A stretch of DNA of 64,000 bases from Adiantum capillus-veneris (Eukaryota > Streptophyta > Polypodiopsida > Polypodiales > Pteridaceae): the NCBI GenBank assembly GCA_014529385.2, contig CM043959.1:89257529-89321528 (forward strand). Direction: 5' to 3'. Under the pieces are notes generated by a model that was given only the letters and a program-made list of their open reading frames with translations, did no database searches and was not told where the DNA came from. The stretch's first letter is position 1, and every line of letters starts with the position of its first letter. This document shows, in pieces, positions 1-10,302 of the stretch. The translations under genes were made by a program, and so were the position numbers.

Positions 1-1
1 T

Positions 2-115
2 TCCATGAAGCATGAGTGTAACACAAACCAAAATTCCAAGGGGCCAAACAATGAAGATCTTGTCAAGGACTCTGAAGCACTCTCTTTGGAAAAGATTCTT
101 TATGATGGTACATGA
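2..115 (+). pseudogene. Tail of the pol polyprotein of element A
   Basis: About 37 codons read through to a stop just before the polypurine tract. They match the carboxy end of the element B polyprotein, sharing SMKHECN at the start and LYDGT at the very end. This is the tail behind the integrase domain and has no known separate activity. It is the only coding part of element A inside the window. Confidence 0.75.
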
Positions 116-1859
116 ATATACCATCATCCTGGGGGAGGGCTAATGATCGCCGTTTTTCGGCTCTCTGTAATTTCCATAGTGAGTTATCTCACCCTATCAA
201 ATCACTCAAACACTGTGGTTACCCTCACCCTTTCACTGTATATAGGTGCGTGTGAGTTAGGGGACTTTTCCCATATCTCCTTACTGAAATAAAAAACCCT
301 CAATTAGCTAGTCATTGGGCTTGTTGAGCCAAAAAAAATAAAAAAAATAAAAAATATAAGTATATTATGGGCCATGCGTACGTAAATATTTCTTTGTATA
401 TAGGGCCTAAATAAAAGATTTTTTCATAATTATCTTGGTATTTATTTAAATATTTCTACTTAGGTGTGTGTTATTTATGCTCTGTACATTGCCTCACCAT
501 TACCACAATTTTTCTTACCATTTTTCATACTCTTTATTCCATATAGAAATATTTTCATATAAGCTTCTCTTATATTTGGTGTAACTCCACCCCAACAAAA
601 ATACAAAAAAACTAGTTTTATTTATGTGTATATTTTTTCACTATTGTGATTTTTCCCTTCCTACATCTATTTTGTTTTTTTTCTAAAAAATTAGAACACC
701 AAAAATATTTATCTTTTTATGGTAGCCTCATAATGAGAGAGATTTCTTTTGACCCCTTTATATTTTTTCCACTTATATTATTTATATTTGACATGTACAT
801 ATTTTTTAGACCCCTCAATATTTGATTTTCTTAGTTGTACTATTCACTTATATCATGATCTCAACAATATCTTCAATTATAGACCTACCAAATAAGGTCA
901 AGGGTAGGTGGCATGCATACATGCACTATGGAGGGCTCACTCTTGGAGGTATTCAAAAGAATCATCCAAAGACGGACCCCACAAGGACCTTGTGCAGTGG
1001 AAAAAAACGATCGATTTTACTGAATTTTTAAAGTTCACTTGCTCTCTGAATTTGAAAAGGTGATACAAACAAAAGTTGTAGCTCGTGGGCTGAACTATTG
1101 CCTTAACTTTTTTCATAGTTTTTTGAGCTACGAGCTGTGAGCTATGATTTTATTAGTGGACCCCAGTTTTCCCATGCTATGCAGCCACACTCTCTCTTCC
1201 ACTTTATCATTTTCCTCTTTCACACACACTTCTCCACGCATCATCCCCACCTCTCTCACCACTCCTCTCTGCACCCTACTCACCTTCTCCTCAACCTTGA
1301 AGAATAAGAGAAACCATGGTGAACTCATACCTCCCACACACAATTCCATTCCAAAATTGACCACCTAGTCTCATTTTTCCTCCTCCAAATTACCCATATC
1401 TATAAAAAAAACCACAAAATTCAACCTCTTCTCTTAAAAGACAGCATCATGGTGGTTGATTACTCAGCTTCAATTACCTTGTCTCTCAAGGAAGTTCAAG
1501 AGTGGAGAAAAAATGTACCGTCAAAGCTAGTGGACCGTCAACAAGCATCAAAATTGGCCCTACTCAAGACACTTGGAGTATCAACCTTGTAAGAAATCCA
1601 CCTTTTCTTACCTCTTAAGAGTTTTTCTTCCTTATTTGTATCCTACATGGATACTCCCATTGTAAATATCCAATTACATTTGTAAATTAATACTAACTCT
1701 ACTAACACTAACCCACTATGAAAAGTCCTATCACCTCCATTTCTCTCCTCTCTCTTTCCCCACCAACTTCTTGATAATTCCAAGCAAAAGAAATTAGATA
1801 AATTGCTGAAAATATAACCCAACCATGGTTAGAGGAGTAACCCTAGCCTTCAAAATTGC

Positions 1860-1867
1860 TATAAAAG
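1860..1867 (+). promoter_or_regulatory. Probable TATA box in the LTR of element A
   Basis: TATAAAAG sits in the last third of the LTR, where an LTR promoter is expected. The B LTR has TATAAATAG at the matching place (11262-11270, - strand). Start-site position is inferred, not seen. Confidence 0.5.
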
Positions 1868-2527
1868 GAGGGTGTAGCTAGCACAAAAAAGGGGGGGAGA
1901 AGAAAGAGCACTATGCTATAGCTTGAGAAGCCAAGCTCAACCTCTTGAGAAGGAGCTCTTGAGTGGAATCTCATTGGCATTAGGCATATGTATGTGTTGT
2001 ATTAGGGGTGATTAGCAAGGGAACTCAATGCCATTGTAAGAGAGAGTGATCATTAAATTGAGAGTAGGAAATCTATCATTTCTCCTACTAGTGTAAGCCC
2101 AACATTTGCTGAATCAAGGAGGGTGAATTTGGACTAAGCATAGATACCTTGTCTCCCTTCCAACGTGAAGTCATGGACAATAATGATGTGTAAGTGTCTT
2201 GGGTTTTATTTAAGTTCTTGATAGCTTGTCTCCGGGTATTGTTATCAATTTAGCCATAAATCCCACATGCTGTAAGAGGGCGACAGGGTGGAGAGGACTC
2301 CCCTGGCCTTAAGATAGTGATTGGGGTGTCTTTTTGCTTGTGATGTGTTGTGGTGTAATTTACTCAGGCTATGTTGAACAAATACTAATCTCACTTTGAT
2401 TGGTCATGACAGATTTGTAAGAAGGCATTAGTGCAACAAGCACCCCTTTCCCCTTCTCTCTCTTTCTTACATATATATATTTATGTTTTCTTGATCATTA
2501 ACGATACACTTCAAAGCAGCCCGAGCA

Positions 2528-2530
<3 letters not shown>

Positions 2531-2578
<48 letters not shown>
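2531..2578. repeat. (TC)n microsatellite, 24 units
   Basis: Uninterrupted TC dinucleotides inside the LTR of element A. The B LTR has a CA tract in roughly the corresponding region, so a dinucleotide tract seems to be a recurring but changeable feature there. Confidence 0.95.
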
Positions 2579-2581
<3 letters not shown>

Positions 2582-2840
2582 TTTTAGTGTGTGAGAGTGT
2601 TTCATTGGTGTTAGGGTTAGTGTAAATTCCTTGGTTGTTTGTGGGTTGCTCTAACGATTCTCCTCTTTTGCGTCCTAGTTCGCTCTTAAACTAGGTGGTG
2701 CCCCTTCTGTAGTTGGATTTGGCTGTTGGTTTGTTGTTTTTGGTTTGTGTTGTTGTGTGCCCCAGTCCCATTGAGCAGCACGGGAGCCTTGAAGGGTGTC
2801 TAGAGGTTGCTCTTTTTGTTGCCCGCCCCGGACTGCTTCA

Positions 2841-3235
2841 ACGGTACACGTGGTAGGCCACGTGGCCCCACACACTGCCACGCAAGGAGTGCACAAGCTA
2901 CATGGCCTGCCACGTGTATTGCCGCTAGGCGATAGTACACGCGGCACACCCAATGGCACTTAATAAGGTACCGTGTGGTGTGCCACGTGTACTATCGACA
3001 TCGATAGTACACATGGTAGACGACGTGGCCTACACGCTGCTTGCGTGGCAGTGCACGTGCCACGTGGCTTGCCACATGTACTGTCGTCTAATGACGATAC
3101 ACATGGTGCATGTGCCATGTGGCTTGCCACGTGTACCGTTTGCTAACAACGGTACACCTGGCAAGTCCATGTGGACACACAGTCGGTTGCGTGGCCCTGC
3201 GTGTCCACGTGGACTGCCACGCGTGTGATTGTGTG
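2841..3235. repeat. GC-rich array of tandem stem-loops with CACGTG-like cores
   Basis: At least four imperfect hairpins follow each other at spacings of roughly 55-90 bp: arms about 2908-2923/2928-2946, 2981-2998/3001-3018, 3069-3088/3093-3110 and 3121-3140/3148-3165. The general arm is TTGCCACGTGTAC plus 5-7 bases, then a short loop and its complement. Shorter palindromes flank them, such as GTCCACGTGGAC at 3203-3214. The base composition is far more GC-rich than the AT-rich neighbours. A single related motif (TAGGCGATAG) also occurs at the outer end of the B LTR at about 10401-10412. The array may be an expanded LTR edge or the subterminal repeats of the DNA transposon that follows. I see no coding potential. 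Confidence 0.7.
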
Positions 3236-3696
3236 TGTGTACTCTGCCTCTAGCCACGCGTTGCCCCGCCTCAGCCTCCGCCTGAAGTGGCAGCCCTGCA
3301 CGCAAACACCCCCCCCCCCCCCGCCTCGCCCATGCCCCCCCTTATCCCGCCTCCGTCCCCATTAGCGGCAACGCACGCCTCCCTCCTCGCCGCCCGAATG
3401 GCGTGGGAGGGGGCAGGGAGTACTATCTCCTAAATGTCCCCATTACTTGACTCCCCAAACCCTTCGACTTTGACTTACAGCTTCTTGCCCCCCTATCCTT
3501 AGCACACGAGTATATAAACATTTTGTTAGTTTATGCAATGTGATCTTGTGCTTAATTATTTGCTTAGCATATTATTATGGATTGCTCTTTATTTTTCCTG
3601 GGTAAAGAGATTTCTTATCCTTTTTACAATGGTAAATTTATAATATGGAAATCATTTCTTTTAGAATTAATTTCTCCAATGCAATTTACAACTTAG
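3236..3696. other. Non-coding interval: GC-rich with a C14 run, then AT-rich
   Basis: The GC-rich part continues to about 3420 and includes an uninterrupted run of 14 C at 3309-3322. From about 3480 it becomes AT-rich up to the start codon of the transposase-like frame. No gene or terminal repeat was recognised. Confidence 0.6.
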
Positions 3697-4731
3697 ATGC
3701 AGTCATCGAAGTTGGTCAACAATTTGGGTGAATTCATCTATGTACTGGATGAACAGCTTTCACGTAGATACAAAGTCAACGTATCGCATCAAACACAATA
3801 TGCAGGCTCACCTAGCATGACTCCCATTGCCATTGTGGATAGTCCGTCAAAGGTGCAATTCGGTCAAAAGGAGTTAATAGATCTATGTACCCCCCCTCGA
3901 GTTTTGATCTCAAATAGCTTCAAAAAGAGTACAAGACAAAAACTCTTACAGGCCGAAAAGAAGGGCACATTGACAAAGCTTTTAATGCAAATACAACAAG
4001 TGGAACAAGTTACAGAGATTCCAAGGTCTTACAATGGTGATCTCATTCTAGAATTTCCGCCTACCATGGGAAAGTTTCACCATATGGATGCGATGGAGTA
4101 TAAGTATGATCCTCATTTGTGGTTGAAGCCACAAACGTCCAATATTGTTTTTCCAGGTGTAGTGCATCTTAGTCATTCCATAGGATCTCTCAAGTGCATG
4201 AATGAACAATGTGTCCGCTTGGTTAATTGTCATATTCCCAATACAAGCCATTTCAATGGGTACATACAAAAGGCAACTGCACCCGGACAATATTGTAAGA
4301 TTGGAGATAAGAGCCTTACATTCCACTTTTGTAAGGCAATTTCTTTCTGTATTGCAACATGTGATTGTGTAGTATACTATATCATGCCATCCGCTGAGAC
4401 TTCCACTAGAGTCATGATTCATCGTGGCACACATCGACACGATGTGCGCAGCGGCACATCCAAAACACTAACGGACAACACCAAGGGGATGGTGCAAAGG
4501 ATTTTGACTGTTGACCCACACGCAGGAGCCAGGAAGGTTCAAATGTGTTTGGAAAAAGAAATTATAAGTACAACACCTCTTTGCAACAACACCAACGAAG
4601 GAATTTTAGGCGAGAAACAGCTATTTGCAATCGCTGAGGAGTTGGGGCCATTGGTGCAAAATTATTGGTATGAGCATTTCCTAGATTCTTATTTCGATGC
4701 AAAACTCTATGCTAAATTATTTTTTATCTAA
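3697..4731 (+). CDS. Amino-terminal transposase part with WRKY-GCM1-like zinc finger
   Basis: A 344-codon open frame begins with ATG at 3697. Around residues 160-245 it has Cys pairs (SLKCMNEQC, then CIATCDC) followed by a VMIHRGTHRHDV stretch. That order, CxxxxC, then C, then H-x-G-x-H-x-H, resembles WRKY-GCM1/FLYWCH-type zinc fingers found ahead of MULE transposase cores, where they bind DNA. The first 100 residues are basic (KKSTRQKL) and not recognised. The frame ends in an AT-rich stretch that could be the start of an intron or a degenerate end. It is the longest clean piece of this gene. It might instead be a zinc-finger protein captured by an element. Confidence 0.45.
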   Translation: MQSSKLVNNLGEFIYVLDEQLSRRYKVNVSHQTQYAGSPSMTPIAIVDSPSKVQFGQKELIDLCTPPRVLISNSFKKSTRQKLLQAEKKGTLTKLLMQIQQVEQVTEIPRSYNGDLILEFPPTMGKFHHMDAMEYKYDPHLWLKPQTSNIVFPGVVHLSHSIGSLKCMNEQCVRLVNCHIPNTSHFNGYIQKATAPGQYCKIGDKSLTFHFCKAISFCIATCDCVVYYIMPSAETSTRVMIHRGTHRHDVRSGTSKTLTDNTKGMVQRILTVDPHAGARKVQMCLEKEIISTTPLCNNTNEGILGEKQLFAIAEELGPLVQNYWYEHFLDSYFDAKLYAKLFFI

Positions 4732-4746
4732 AAAATTATAACATAC

Positions 4747-5600
4747 AGGTTTTGGAGGTCAGTATCTATTTTACGCAGAGGGATTGACAAAGAATCTTTT
4801 GGCATTGATGCACTCCTAAAGCTGAAGCGAGACTGCACATATGAGTTTTTCCATGGAAGCTGGTTTCTTGGTCAAGGTACAGAGGGGGAGAAATTTTATG
4901 TCTTCAAAATGTCCACAATTGGTCCAACATCCAATGTGGACCTAGTGAACCGAATGAGACAAGATCGGGATGAAGAACTTTGACGTACGTGGATCTAGTT
5001 TGATCACACCAGACGTGTTAACGAATGGGTGACTATGGCCTGTCATGTCTATGATCCAAGGTACATGGCGCACCTTAAGAGCTTTGTGGCTTGCCTTTGA
5101 CTCTCTCTAAAACAATTTGTTTGCAGCATGCAGGACCTTTTGACTATTGCAACTTGTGAAATGAAACAAGAAGACATGGAAACGCAATGTTTGTCTTGGG
5201 AGTGCCTCAATGATGTAATGATATCGTGTGGGTGTGACAAAGCTAATTTCTTTGGCTTCATGGCGGATGAAGCTCAGCAAATTGGAATGCAGTTCGAATT
5301 GTTTTCAATGGTGGTGACAAGACCAATACAATGAGCAGTTGAGAGCGTTCTTGTCTTTTCCATTGGAAGCAAAGCTTGAATCAACACACAATGAAGTATG
5401 TGGTGCAAGATTCTCAACACACACACAAAGAAATGTGTGAGAAGTGGAGGCAAGCACCAACAAAAGAGGCAACAGCAGCAGTAGAGGCTTGTCTGATATG
5501 CCAATGGTGGTGTAATGGTCATTGCATAGACCGTAACATTCCATACATGGATTCATGACTTAGTTGGTGGGAAATTCGTATTGCACATTGGGGTGGCATT
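4747..5600 (+). pseudogene. Central transposase part, interrupted
   Basis: Coding-like text appears in more than one frame. A piece at about 4757-4980 contains DALLKLKRDCTYEFFHGSW. A piece at 5128-5334 contains CEMKQEDMETQCLSWECLND and FFGFMADEAQQ. Another at about 5376-5558 contains CLICQWWCNGH. The first ends at the TGA at 4981. The aromatic and acidic spacing is what a DDE-type core might show, but no catalytic residue can be assigned with confidence. The stretch sits between the zinc-finger part and the LAESKH part on the same strand, which supports one original gene. Confidence 0.35.
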
Positions 5601-6089
5601 ATGACATGTGTAGAAAGTAGCTCTGATGGACCAAACACTCCACGCACTAACCTTGCGGAGAGCAAGCATGGCAGCTGGCTAGCAGGGGAGGGTTTTCATA
5701 AACGCCTTTCATTATATGATGCATGTACAACCGACCTTGCAAATTCCATCTTACAGAGCACAAAGGCCATTTCATACAGCCATGGAAAACACATTGGGAA
5801 GGGTCCATCAATTCAAGAGATTACGGAACGCCGTGACAAATGTCCCAGCCAAGTGATAAGAGCAGTGAATGCGGCTACTGAGGGCACCCCAATGTATAAA
5901 CAACCAACTCCATTGACAGGAGATAAGGAGACATCAAGGCAAAAACGCAAGCCAAATGAGGTTATCAACGTGGAAGATGATGCATCGTATAGGTCTGAGT
6001 ACAACTCGGTCACCAGAGATCGCAAGAAGTGTGGAAGACCACGTAAGATCAACTTTGCAAAAGAAGGGATATCACCAACCCCAAAATGA
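5601..6089 (+). CDS. Transposase part with LAESKH motif and basic GRPRK patch
   Basis: A 162-codon open frame. Near residues 15-35 it reads RTNLAESKHGSWLAGEGFHK, followed by a helical DACTTDLANSILQ segment. This looks like the end of a transposase core, where a conserved Glu lies in an alpha helix. Toward the end, RDRKKCGRPRK resembles an AT-hook or nuclear targeting patch that would contact DNA. It follows the previous piece closely and shares its strand. Assignment of Glu 20 as the catalytic acid is inference only. Confidence 0.4.
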   Translation: MTCVESSSDGPNTPRTNLAESKHGSWLAGEGFHKRLSLYDACTTDLANSILQSTKAISYSHGKHIGKGPSIQEITERRDKCPSQVIRAVNAATEGTPMYKQPTPLTGDKETSRQKRKPNEVINVEDDASYRSEYNSVTRDRKKCGRPRKINFAKEGISPTPK

Positions 6090-6140
6090 AGTATAGGTTC
6101 TGGTGGGCAGTATGTAGTTGAGCGCAAGGTCAATGAGGCA

Positions 6141-6776
6141 ATGTGGGCCATACGCCAAACTCCACAAGGTAGTAGGGTCACATGTAGCGGCACGCCAAGA
6201 GGAGGATGTGGGTGTGGATGTAGTATAACAGCTTCTAGCCTTGGTATACCAGCCCCATCTTTTGAAGGATATCGAAAACATCCAAATGGTGTGGTGTGTC
6301 AATGGTTTTTGTTTTGTCCGGATCATGTCTTGCATTGCCATATAGTAGAGCAGAACATTGAGCCGCAGCCTCAGCATCCACCACACACTTGGCCCGTGTA
6401 TGTGGGCACCAGTCTATCAGAGGATGAGGTGCAAATATTGCATGAAGGGGGGTATCAAGTAGAGCTCAGCAAAGAAGGAGTATCCAATGTAACGCCAATT
6501 GCTCCTGCACAAAATATGACAAACTCTCCTTTCAAGTCAAAAGATACATCCACTCGTGAAGGCAGTGCAAGAGCCACAGTGCGAGATGGTGTGCGTGTAC
6601 GGTATCGGACTTCCATTTTCGAGGATGCTGCTCCCAAAATTATTTTAGCACTAGCCTTGAGAGCGAAGGTCGTAGAAGAGATATGTGCAGTAGATGGTGT
6701 TAATGAGGTCTTCAAAGTAGAGACCAAAAGTGAAGATGGTCATGTCGGGATGTACAAAGTTTGTATTAGCAACTAG
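6141..6776 (+). CDS. Cys-rich carboxy-terminal part of the transposase-like gene
   Basis: A 211-codon open frame with a Cys-rich beginning (SRVTCSGTPRGGCGCGCS at about residues 12-29) and then VCQWFLFCPDHVLHCH at about 53-68. The Cys and His spacing suggests a metal-binding module; the family is not recognised. A Trp-Pro segment (TWPVYVGTSLSEDEV) follows, and the last 80 residues are unremarkable. It continues the coding trend of the three pieces upstream, and a short 50-base gap separates it from the previous one. It could be the last exon or a separate small protein of the same element. Confidence 0.35.
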   Translation: MWAIRQTPQGSRVTCSGTPRGGCGCGCSITASSLGIPAPSFEGYRKHPNGVVCQWFLFCPDHVLHCHIVEQNIEPQPQHPPHTWPVYVGTSLSEDEVQILHEGGYQVELSKEGVSNVTPIAPAQNMTNSPFKSKDTSTREGSARATVRDGVRVRYRTSIFEDAAPKIILALALRAKVVEEICAVDGVNEVFKVETKSEDGHVGMYKVCISN

Positions 6777-7234
6777 CCGTCGTGCACATGTCCAGACTTC
6801 ATGGAACGGGTGTCAAAGAAAAAACCATATCTTGCATGTAAACATTTGTATTTTATTTATTTGCGTGTGCTAGGGTTAAGCCAAAATGAGAACATGTTTA
6901 TCCATCAACCAATCCTGGCATATGCTGATATCTTCAAGGCACTGAGCCGAGGCCGGACTTATCCAGGCATGGATGCATACCATTTGTCAATTCTTACTTT
7001 TTCTTAGTATGCTTCACCTGGACAACTCTACTACTTTCTAATTTTATCTTATGATGGCCACATTTTGGTACATTCATTTGTAGTTTTTTTTCATATTCGA
7101 GAACTGGTTGTTTATGTGTCAAATCGTGTATAAAGTAACATAATATTTCCACAGTGGCTATAAATTTCCATAGCTTGAGTTATTTTTATGAAAGCATCCA
7201 CTAGCTTCCTAGCACACCTCTCTTTCTTTTCACA
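6777..7234. other. No gene seen
   Basis: AT-rich sequence between two coding remnants. A 68-codon frame at 6801-7007 has no recognisable features. No terminal repeats or promoter were identified. Confidence 0.5.
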
Positions 7235-7440
7235 ATGTACAACGATCTTGAGAGTAAAATCAAGTCTACGTGGGATGCCATGTAAGCCATTCCCAATGGA
7301 GAGGCATTGTATGGAGCCGAATGGTTTAGGGAGGCTTTAAAGGCAACAATCACTGTGTATCGCCTCTATCAATGCTGCAAGGAACTCAATATGTGAAGAT
7401 TACTCAGCTTGAACGAGAAGGGACAATTTGCTTTCTCTTG
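7235..7440 (+). pseudogene. Short coding remnant, family unknown
   Basis: From an ATG at 7235 one frame reads MYNDLESKIKSTWDAM, meets a TAA, then continues through EALYGAEWFREALKATITVY and CCKELNM to a TGA before resuming. The amino acid composition is protein-like, with a helical Trp/Glu/Arg pattern, and the frame stays the same across the stops. This suggests decay of a real coding segment. It may belong to the transposase-like gene upstream, but nothing in the sequence proves the link. Confidence 0.3.
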
Positions 7441-7716
7441 CTAGAAGTAGATTGGGCTCATCACAGAGGAGGATGAGGAGGAAATGATGCAGCAGCTAGG
7501 GAACGTGGTGAATCTTCATTTGCCACTCAAAGGCAGCACATCTACTCCTAAAACCGGGCCTTCCAAAAGATGAACGCTTCTTGCCTATGTAATGCAAGTG
7601 CAATAAAATGTAACTTTCTATTATTAATGGGTGTTCTTGTTTTAAGTACCCTTGTCTCTGTTGTTTTTGAAAAATTTGTTTAGCTTCCATATCTTTGACT
7701 ATGCCTCAACCTCCCT

Positions 7717-8170
<454 letters not shown>

Positions 8171-8743
8171 CTACAGTTGATGAAGGATTGTGTGATAAAA
8201 CCACTGAAACAACTCTTTCAAGAAGTTTGCCTTATCTCGAGATCCACCATGTTGTGTGTGTACTCTCATCTTTGTCACACATTTGAAATAGCACATTGGT
8301 GGAATGCCACACTTCATCCTTCGCATTGCAAGTTGTGGGTTCCTGGTCCTTCCCTGCCATATGGATATTTTTACATTGTTGAAACTCATGCTGACATAAG
8401 TGGACTGATATATCCTTCCACGCTTGGTTAGCTTCTTATCTTTGACACCTATTGGTTTTGATAAAAAACGATGTGTCTTGGCCCCACCAATAGATGATTT
8501 GCAAGGTACATCTTTATCATCAGTTGACCTTTTCTCGACCTGCTGGATTTTCACATTGCCCCCATGGAGACCCATCGCTGACAAAACCAGTTCAAGCGCC
8601 TCTACCGCAACCTTCTGTTCTTTAAGCAAACCCATTGTACAAATGCACCAACTTCTCCACAATTCTGCAAAGAGCATGTATTGTACAAATGTGGAAATCG
8701 ATAAGTGGAATATCCAGAACTGGGTGGAAATTAGGATCCTCAT
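8171..8743 (-). pseudogene. Coding remnant of an unidentified multicopy protein
   Basis: A 190-codon frame on the - strand. Its middle is protein-like: KEQKVAVEALELVLSAMGLH, then GGAKTHRFLSKP and KCGIPPMCYFKC. Immediately upstream in the - direction (8852-8622, another frame) lies a Cys-pair segment (SPCLYCMEP) and HICTIHALCRIVEKLVHLY. These fragments together look like decayed transposon-type coding sequence rather than a host gene, because a copy of one part lies next door at 9056-9286. I do not recognise the family and assign no function. Confidence 0.35.
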
Positions 8744-9464
8744 TGTGGCGAGTAGGATCCTTTCTCCACCATTTTGGGTCCATCGTCTTTGCAGGCTCCA
8801 TGCAATACAAGCATGGAGACTTTATCATAGCACCCACTCCACAATTATCCATACACTTCAGTGTTTTAAGGTAACCTACAAGATGTCATTGGACCTGAAA
8901 GTCTCCCCTCCCATTGACAACTAGCACCTTTCCTTGATTTATTTTTTATCAATGATATCAAGGATAAGGGTTGGATGGAACACCCAATATAAAATATCCT
9001 GGTCTTCTTTCTTTACCTTCAAGATTAAAGCACCTCTACCGCAACCTTTTGTTCTTTAAGAAAACCCATTGTACAAATGCACCAACTTCTCCACAATTCT
9101 GCAAAGAGCATGTATTGTACAAATGTGGAAATCAACAAGTGGAATATCCAGAATTGGGTGGAAATTAGGATCCTCATTGTGGCGAGTAGGAGCCTTTCTC
9201 CACCATTTTGGGTCCATCGTCTTTGTAGGCTCCATGCAATACAAGCATGGAGCCTTTATCATAGCACCCACTCCACAATTATACATACACTTCAGTGTTT
9301 TAAGGTAACCTGCAAGATGTCATTGGACCTGAAAGTCTCCCCTCCCATTGACAACTAGCACCTTTCCTTGGTTTATTTGTTTATCAATGATATCAAGGAT
9401 AAGGGTTCGATGGAACACCCAATATAAAATATCCTAGTCTTCTTTCTTTACCTTCGAGATTAAA
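8595..9464. repeat. Tandem duplication, two units of about 434 bp
   Basis: Unit 1 runs 8595-9028 and unit 2 9029-9464. Both begin CCTCTACCGCAACCTT and end at the ACCTTC(A/G)AGATTAAA stretch, with only scattered differences along the whole length. The repeat contains the CLYC/IVEKL coding remnant, so this remnant is doubled on the - strand. High similarity points to a fairly recent local duplication. Confidence 0.9.
9056..9286 (-). pseudogene. Second copy of the CLYC/IVEKL coding remnant
   Basis: A 76-codon frame nearly identical to the one at 8622-8852. It contains CGVGAMIKAPCLYCMEP, a WWRKAPTRHNEDPNFHP stretch and HICTIHALCRIVEKL. The Cys-x-x-Cys pair and the downstream His and Cys residues could bind a metal. 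The copy exists because of the 434-bp tandem duplication. Function unknown. Confidence 0.35.
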
Positions 9465-9594
9465 TCCTCATGAGACATGAGACTAAATATAAAATTTAAT
9501 CTCAAGAGGGCTCACCAAAGCTGAAGAGAAGATGGAAATGGAACACTTGAAAAGCACGAAGCCACCATGTGTTTGTTTTCTATTGAACAATGAA

Positions 9595-10302
9595 TTATGA
9601 AGGATCATTAGTGGGGCATTTTGAAAGAGCCCTATTCATCAATGTTATTGTGACTTGTTCTATCTTCTTGTCTTTGAGAATTTCACACTCATGTAGCTTC
9701 AAAACAAAATGCAAAATGCCACCTGTCTCTTCAAATGTTACATTGTAGAACTCTACCATCATTAGGAAGAGGATGGGTTTTAGGAGGGCCTCTTTATTTT
9801 CCATGAAATTATGGAGGTGATTAACATTTTGACAAATAGATGCATGCCATGTGTGCAAGAATGGTGGGTATGTAAGTGTAAGGTCTCCAACCCCGAGCTA
9901 AAAGAACACCATTGTACCATGAAACAATCATAATGGAAAAAGTTACAAAATGCAAAATGCAAAAAGTTACAAAATACAAAATGCCACCTGTCTCTTCAAA
10001 AGTTGCATAATGGAAAAAGTTACAAAATGCAAAATGCCACCCGTCTCTTCAAATGTTACATTGTAGAACTCTACCATCATTAGGAAGAGGATGGGTTTTA
10101 GGAGGGCCTCTTTATTTTTCATGAAATTATGGAGGTGATTAACATTTTGACAAATAGATTCATGCCATGTGTGCAAGAATGGTGGGTATGTAAGTGTAAG
10201 GTCTCTGACCCCGACATGGGGTCCAAAATATTGACTGTGCAGTGCACAACAAGCTGTATTTTGACCATTACTCTTTGCTCGTGAAAACTTTTTACATGAC
10301 AC
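9595..10302 (-). pseudogene. Duplicated coding remnant of unknown family
   Basis: Two - strand frames (9595-9858 and about 9967-10302) share the segment HTWH(A/E)SICQNVNHLHNF followed by NKEALLKPILFLMMVEFYNV and TFEETGGILHFV. The strand is the same as that of the remnants at 8171-9286, and the amino-acid order would place this piece upstream of them. One decayed gene could therefore have supplied all of them, which is inference. No known domain was recognised. Confidence 0.3.
9711..10213. repeat. Direct repeat pair, 185 bp, period 318 bp
   Basis: 9711-9895 and 10029-10213 are nearly identical, both starting GCAAAATGCCACC and ending at an AACCCCG or GACCCCG step. The spacer holds shorter copies of AAAAAGTTACAAAATGCAAA, which suggests slippage-type local duplications. 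Confidence 0.9.

Larger units (their letters stand above)
1..2840 (+). mobile_element. Element A: 3' end of a Tat-type Ty3/gypsy LTR retrotransposon
   Basis: The end of a polyprotein reading frame, a polypurine tract (CTGGGGGAGGGC, 129-140) and a long LTR starting TGATCGCC at 144 follow one another on the + strand. The same three parts occur in reverse at 13073-13220 in element B, with closely similar sequence, so A and B are one family. The rest of A lies left of the window. The LTR is given an end at about 2840 because similarity to the B LTR (an inverted ~200 bp block at 2640-2840 and 10416-10605) stops there. Family assignment to the Tat group rests on the extra RNase H in B. Fossil; only its end is visible, so the number of breaks cannot be judged. 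Confidence 0.8.
144..2840 (+). repeat. LTR of element A (about 2.7 kb)
   Basis: The segment begins TGATCGCC directly after the polypurine tract and is collinear, in inverted orientation, with the LTR at 10397-13073. Shared landmarks are the block near 260-340 (AGTTAGGGGACTTTTCCCAT, then the CAATTAGCTAGTCA stretch), the GTGGACCCCAG block at 1157-1167 and the terminal block from 2640. It holds an AT-rich first kilobase, a TATA box near 1860 and a CT tract near 2531. Small open frames inside it have no coding features. The right boundary is uncertain by a few tens of bases. Confidence 0.7.
3697..6776 (+). pseudogene. Broken Mutator-like (MULE) transposase gene
   Basis: Four coding pieces on one strand look like parts of one transposase gene. 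A zinc-finger-like amino-terminal part comes first, then a central part with charged and aromatic motifs, then a part with the RTNLAESKHGSWLA stretch and a basic GRPRK patch, and last a Cys-rich carboxy part. MULE transposases of plants often carry a WRKY-GCM1 type zinc finger ahead of a DDE core, which is the basis for the call; I could not place the three catalytic acids with certainty. The gene is interrupted, for example by an in-frame TGA at 4981. AG acceptor-like sites after pyrimidine-rich stretches near 4748 and 5125 mean some gaps could be introns. No terminal inverted repeats were identified. Confidence 0.45.

Noticed and set aside
1128-1368. Overlapping frames of 74-78 codons on both strands in the LTR of element A
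   Set aside because: LTR sequence with no recognisable protein feature, and not kept as frames in the B LTR.
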